From assembly GCA_002339015.1 (NCBI GenBank), contig DDJC01000092.1, positions 657-36,796 of the forward strand: a stretch of DNA of 36,140 bases, in the 5' to 3' direction. This document shows, piece by piece, positions 34,001 through 36,140 of this stretch. A program made the translations under genes and the position numbers. The notes beneath the pieces are model-generated. The model worked only from the letters and a program-made list of their open reading frames with translations. It did no database searches and was not told the origin of the DNA. The stretch comes from Burkholderiales bacterium UBA1834 (lineage in GTDB: Bacteria > Pseudomonadota > Gammaproteobacteria > Burkholderiales > Burkholderiaceae_C). Positions within the stretch are counted from its first letter, which is position 1. Each line of letters starts with the position of its first letter.

Positions 34001-34163
34001 CCGACCACGCTGGCGACGAGGCCAGCGCGGACACCAGCGCGGACATCAGCACGGTCGCGGGTCCGCCCCAACGCACCACGGCAACGACCACGCGGCGCAC
34101 CAGCCATGCCGTCCACGGAGCACCATTGTCCTGCCCACCCATGGGCACCGTCTTGCCGATCAT
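28053..34163 (-). CDS. Giant surface protein of DUF11 and SdrD-B repeats
   Basis: A 2036-aa exported protein. Residues 20-55 contain basic residues then a long hydrophobic segment ending PAWSA, a signal peptide or anchor. Eight DUF11 (Ig-like) repeats of about 110-150 residues occupy 58-1182 (e.g. NPDPVAAGQLLTYTITARN at 747-765). Four B-type repeats follow (1185-1690), three with calcium-binding-like loops (DSNGNGQHDTGE, DANNNGTREPGD, DRDHDRARSGDE), then a ninth DUF11 (1700-1831) and a last B repeat with DDRNANGYQDEGE (1846-1858). The C-terminal 90 residues look like a degraded OmpA-like fold (AFQAGQPALQPGFDQRLDEA, then RPSVLRLAYQRAVDED). The ATG at 34161-34163 has AAGGTGG six bases upstream. 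It is followed without gap by the giant barrel gene. Likely a long cell-surface stalk or adhesin; partner specificity is inferred. Confidence 0.87.
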   Translation of the reverse strand: MIGKTVPMGGQDNGAPWTAWLVRRVVVAVVRWGGPATVLMSALVSALASSPAWSALIISGLSDTPDPVAAGGEVTYTVRVADSGGAPVGNASMSFAVPANGAYAGAGTLPSGVNCTGMSVGQTGPGTITCSDLNLASNAVLELPLRVRSTVQGSLTVSATPLPSGTPQSQTTTVNNGADLRVGITGPASAPAGSAQAWVFTVTNDGPDASPASTLTYNVPPSLGIPSLPAGCSLAGSQLTCTGGALAVGASRTITVNAVIGAGSGSTLAHTADIAAGGGVGDGVPGNNVATLNTVVSAGSSLSIGKTKSVADPVETGQAFDFLLDPRYSGDYPAGVQVSDAMPANFCQRAPASFSSGAWTCTASSVCPAAGPTITCSRSGTASAGYNQGLGTITVPVQALTAGVGVNNTASVSAPGVASANGTVATTVIDPRSDLRANKSKSWPQSAVPVGQAFNYSVSTTNLGPSAFPASGVLTLTDTVPAGLRVNGITPPTGFACTSSGGTSFPQAGPVTIVCTSSGVAVALNASTPSVVINAQATATGSTLTNSVCVASAGGPPDEVAPNNCASVGIEPQLGADQADVSTLKRVLGVGNAPGNRQQAGAAVTWEIEVVNAGPSTATDVAVTDVFNNVFNASGADYSVGTVAGSATWGSCALSPSGSNVSLSGCTITSLPVCTAGVDCPRVQVSVRHFGNGSSVSDAFQVSNTAFALAQNQGDPDLLNNNANSNTPALAYFEARTDVAVSKTDNPDPVAAGQLLTYTITARNVAATSASRAFNVVVTDTLPLDVVFLSATPSGGGSCSTMPGAGSVTTGGNRTLVCAWAQIDRGAQQTITVRVRPLVATSVAGGGTGSITNDVVIATDTPEVAGGAANNAATQPTTVAPPSYDLIINKVDDVDPVDVGDDVTYTLTVTNNRASTAENLVLTDSLPAGAGAPTFVGVVSPLPSGVVCDTTGVTPGVAGGNIVCTIAQLGGQGSGATGEGSSVQVRVTLRGQAKGTFDNVATVAFANAALNALDPQANNTATEPTTFRLKADVQVVAKRAVQAGTATAITQVPYNAVFDWLVDLRNNGPQAAEQVAVADTLPAGMVLAGPPVLTVTSGTFVPAAPTCSGVAGGSSVGCAIVSMPANGTVTLRVPVRFSGTPADGTVVSNTASIVTTGSGDTNGGPDPAAGNNFNSGSITVQTALLAGRVYVDSNGNGQHDTGERGIEGVLLTLTGTAQDGSAVSRTATTDADGRYVFPGLPPSNATGYTITESHPAAYVDGLDRAGQVNGAPTGTAGNDVITGIVYATGTGTNGDGFDFGEVGASVAGKVFNDANNNGTREPGDLPLGGVTITLTGTDASGRAVSRTTQTAPDGSYRFTDLPAADASGYLITETQPAGYTHGGQTPGSVGGNSPAANQLRVPLTAPGMQATGYDFYEQTQSPSSLSGRIWRDRDHDRARSGDEAQVGGWTVELMGCPNGANTCALSELSVLATTTSAADGSYRFDQLVPGDYQVRFRSPTGQTVGGAWPTDPVQNASGGPHPTLPGMATRALIPVTVGAGVAIVNQDLPLDPSGVVYDSLSAQPVPGATVTLSGPAGFDAAQHLLAGGASVTTGTDGFYQFFLLPGAPAGAYRLTVLPPAGYGLSTTYPAATGPLDMQTCTAPSGTVDPMAGDPCLVSPAAQPVAGNLLPYFMDFSFPGAAAQNVVNNHIPLDPAGGANAIELRKTTSKLTVRKGDLVPYVITATNTRALALSGIDVVDTLPPGFKYVQGSLTVQALPSGPVLKATPTLQGRRLTVPAQAFAPNQTLRLAMVLGVGTGVGEGDYVNVVQAEQGLGGERLSNVASATVRVVPDALFDCTDVIGKVYDDRNANGYQDEGEPGIPNVRLATVNGLLVSTDAQGRYHIACAMVPKEGTGSNFVLKLDERTLPSGYRVTTDNPASERMTRGKLVKVNFGTTVHRVVRLALRDAAFQAGQPALQPGFDQRLDEALRELAERPSVLRLAYQRAVDEDTALAERRLQALKAEVLRRWQALGQTRQQALFNLDIEEELHTAPAAP

Positions 34164-34284
34164 TGCTGGCCACCTTCGTCAAACGCTGTCGATCACGATG
34201 GCGGGATGGCCTCCACGGATGGGGTCCACCCGGCCTCCTCACCGGGAGCGGACTCTAGGGATGTCGTGGGCGGGGCACCAGCGA

Positions 34285-34302
34285 GTTGACAATCGTTGAC
34301 AA
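34285..34302 (-). promoter_or_regulatory. Direct-repeat operator candidate upstream of the surface-protein operon
   Basis: On the minus strand, TTGTCAAC occurs twice in exact head-to-tail repeat with a 10-bp period (34302-34295 and 34292-34285), 122-139 bp upstream of the DUF11 gene start. A one-helical-turn spacing of direct repeats is the usual layout of OmpR/PhoB-type response regulator sites. TTGTCA also resembles a -35 element, but no good -10 was found at the right distance. Confidence 0.4.
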
Positions 34303-34320
34303 AGCACGGCCTGGCCGTGC
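34300..34320 (-). terminator. Candidate terminator of the CHASE2 kinase gene
   Basis: On the minus strand, 27 bases past the kinase stop, GCACGGC-CAG-GCCGTGC (perfect 7-bp stem, three-base loop) is followed by TTTGTCAACG. The tail is short, so termination may be partial. It partly overlaps the direct repeat upstream of the surface-protein gene. Confidence 0.5.
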
Positions 34321-34347
34321 GATGGCACGTGTCGGAACGGTGGGCGA

Positions 34348-36140
34348 TCAGCCGCGGGGCAGGCGGATGAAGAATGAGGCCCCGGCTCCCGAGTGCGCGT
34401 GCGGGCCATCGTCCAGATCGGCCCAGCCGCCGTGGCGCTCGGCCACCGTGCGCACGAACACCAGGCCCAGGCCGGTGCTGGAGGCCGCCGGCGCCGGACT
34501 GGCTTGCCGGGGCTCGTCGCCCAGCGGCGTGGCCTGGGCAAAGTGCTGGAACAGGCGGGGCCGCAACCCGGCCGGCACACCCGGGCCCTCGTCAATCACC
34601 CGCATCCACCAGGCACCGGCGTGCAGCGCCAGCACGCAGCGCACGGTGCTGCCCTCGGGCGAGAAGCGGATCGCGTTGCCCAGCAGGTTGACCAGGGCAC
34701 GCACCAGCAAGGCCCGGTCACCCTGCACCACGGCCTCGTCATCGGGCAGTTCGCAGCTCAGGCGGATGCTGCGCGCACCCGCCAGGGCCCATTGCTGGTC
34801 CACGGCATCGGCAAGCACATCGCGCAGGTCCACCGGCTGCTTCAGGCCGCCGTGGCGGGCGCGGGCCAGTTGCACGTGATCATCGGCCAGCGCCAGGCTG
34901 CGCTGGGCGTGCGCCTCCACGCGGCCCATCAGCTCGCCATCGGGCGCCTGGCCCGAATCTCGCCAGCGCTGCACCAGGGCCAGGATGGCGGCCTGCGGTG
35001 CGCGCATGTCGTGCGAGATGAAGCGCCACACGGCCTCCTGCTCGCGCCGCAAGGCTTCTTGGTGGTGGGCCATTTCCAGCCGGCGCCAGCCCCACAGCGC
35101 GTAGGCCAGCGCCAGCGCGCCGAGCATGGGCATGGGCGACAGCTGCACGCCGCCCAGGCGCAAGGCCAGCCAGGCCATCCCGGCCGTGCCAACCATCGCG
35201 GCCGCGGCCAGGCACAGCCCCTGCCAGGGCGACAGGCGCCGCAACGCGGCCAGCATCAGGCCGGCCAGCAGCACGGTGGCCAGCGCGTTCTCCCAGGGGG
35301 TGGCACGCCGCAGCGACAGGCCTTGCCGCAAGGCATCGGCCACGTTGGCCGACAACTCCACACCCGGCATCAGGGCATCGTGACTGGCCATCGGCGTGGG
35401 GTAGGCATCGCCCAGGCCCACGGCCGTCGCGCCCACCAGCACCAGCTTGCCGCGCAGCGCGTCGGGCGGCAGGCGGCCTTCCAGCACGTCCACGTACGAC
35501 ACCCTCGTGAAGTGGCCCGGCGGGCCCGCGAAAGGGATCTGCATCCAGTGGTCGCGGTACCAGCCCGTGCCCACGGCGCCGGGGCGGCGCTGCCCCGGCA
35601 AACGGGCCTCGGGCGGCGCCTGGCCGGCGATGCGCAGCAGCGCCAGCGAGAAGTGATCCCACCATCGGCCTTGCATGCCCTCCTTGAGGAACACGCTGCG
35701 CGCCACGCCATCCGCGTCCAGCTCGACATGGATGTGGCCCAACGCCCTGGCAGCGACTGCGAGCAGGGGCACGGGGCGGGCCGGCTGGGGCGCGCCACCA
35801 GGGCCTGGGGTCATGATCAGGGGCAACCCCACGGGCACGGGGCCGCGCATCGCCTCCGCCAGCAGAGCATCGTCCCGCGGGTGCTCTGTGTCGGGCTCCG
35901 ACAGGATCACGTCCAGGCCGATACCGCGCACGCCGGCCTCCCCCAGGCGGTCGATCAATGCCGCGTGCACGGTGCGGCGCCAGGGCCAGCGGCCCAGCGC
36001 GTCGATGCTGGCGTCGTCGATCGCGACGATCAGGATGTCGGGCGAGATGTCACGCCCGGTCAAGCCGACGGCGCGGTCATACAGGATCTGGTCGACGCGC
36101 CCCAGTCCATTGAACCAGCCGAGCAACGCCGCCAGCAGCG
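34348..36140 (-). CDS. CHASE2-domain sensor histidine kinase (N-terminus beyond window)
   Basis: A membrane sensor kinase cut by the right edge: the open frame continues through the last base with Leu/Ala residues that look like the first membrane helix, so the start is outside. Numbered from the TTG at 36126, the extracytoplasmic CHASE2 sensor covers about residues 8-270 (VDQILYDRAV; DILIVAIDDASIDALGRWPW; LVLVGATAVGLGDAYPTP), followed by three membrane helices (280-347). The HisKA phospho-acceptor is His372 in RFISHDMRAP, the ATP-binding N-box LVNLLGNAIRFSPEG, G1 DEGPGVP and G2 GLGLVFV follow. A response regulator is not visible in the window, so it may lie to the right. It ends 184 bp before the surface-protein gene. 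Confidence 0.93.
   Translation of the reverse strand, partial: LLAALLGWFNGLGRVDQILYDRAVGLTGRDISPDILIVAIDDASIDALGRWPWRRTVHAALIDRLGEAGVRGIGLDVILSEPDTEHPRDDALLAEAMRGPVPVGLPLIMTPGPGGAPQPARPVPLLAVAARALGHIHVELDADGVARSVFLKEGMQGRWWDHFSLALLRIAGQAPPEARLPGQRRPGAVGTGWYRDHWMQIPFAGPPGHFTRVSYVDVLEGRLPPDALRGKLVLVGATAVGLGDAYPTPMASHDALMPGVELSANVADALRQGLSLRRATPWENALATVLLAGLMLAALRRLSPWQGLCLAAAAMVGTAGMAWLALRLGGVQLSPMPMLGALALAYALWGWRRLEMAHHQEALRREQEAVWRFISHDMRAPQAAILALVQRWRDSGQAPDGELMGRVEAHAQRSLALADDHVQLARARHGGLKQPVDLRDVLADAVDQQWALAGARSIRLSCELPDDEAVVQGDRALLVRALVNLLGNAIRFSPEGSTVRCVLALHAGAWWMRVIDEGPGVPAGLRPRLFQHFAQATPLGDEPRQASPAPAASSTGLGLVFVRTVAERHGGWADLDDGPHAHSGAGASFFIRLPRG

Overview
The window is dense, high-GC DNA that looks like a chromosomal segment of a betaproteobacterium, most likely Burkholderiales. 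The basis is the type VI gene order with tagJ, the GGDEF and NemR/NemA protein types, and the low-affinity iron permease and giant DUF11/OmpA surface proteins. This assignment is from recognition of protein families, not from a database search. No tRNA, rRNA, CRISPR array, insertion sequence or phage gene was recognised.

Positions 1-10736, all on the minus strand, form a type VI secretion system (T6SS) operon read right to left: tssA, tssB, tssC, three consecutive Hcp-family genes, a zinc-ribbon gene, tagJ, tssE, tssF, tssG and the start of tssH (clpV), which runs off the left edge. Two RNA-level structures punctuate it: a stack of four hairpins between tssA and tssB, and a terminator-like hairpin after the first hcp. 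Together they could raise sheath and tube expression relative to the downstream baseplate genes.

Positions 11021-13760 (plus strand) hold a small outer-membrane beta-barrel gene and a membrane diguanylate cyclase whose multi-pass sensor domain is internally duplicated. Positions 13794-17713 (minus strand) hold an acyl-CoA-dehydrogenase-like flavoprotein, a PIG-L deacetylase, a NodS-like methyltransferase and a family 2 glycosyltransferase, with tight overlaps, followed by a serine carboxylesterase. This reads like an uncharacterised glycolipid or lipo-glycan tailoring cassette. A short hexanucleotide tandem repeat sits just upstream of its first gene.

Positions 17921-20918 (minus strand) encode a membrane PAS-GGDEF-EAL protein and a low-affinity iron permease family protein. 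Facing them, 21075-22883 (plus strand) is a TetR repressor plus Old Yellow Enzyme pair of the NemR/NemA type. The repressor has Cys106 and Lys175, the two residues implicated in redox sensing by E. coli NemR.

Positions 22938-36140 (minus strand) form a cell-surface region: a CHASE2 histidine kinase whose start lies beyond the right edge, a 2036-residue exported protein made of DUF11 and SdrD-type B repeats, a 1462-residue OmpA-domain plus beta-barrel protein translationally coupled to it (ATGA overlap), and an aquaporin Z. The repeat protein and the barrel look like an obligate two-protein surface module. This module and the four-gene glycan cassette are the best candidates for undescribed systems in the window.
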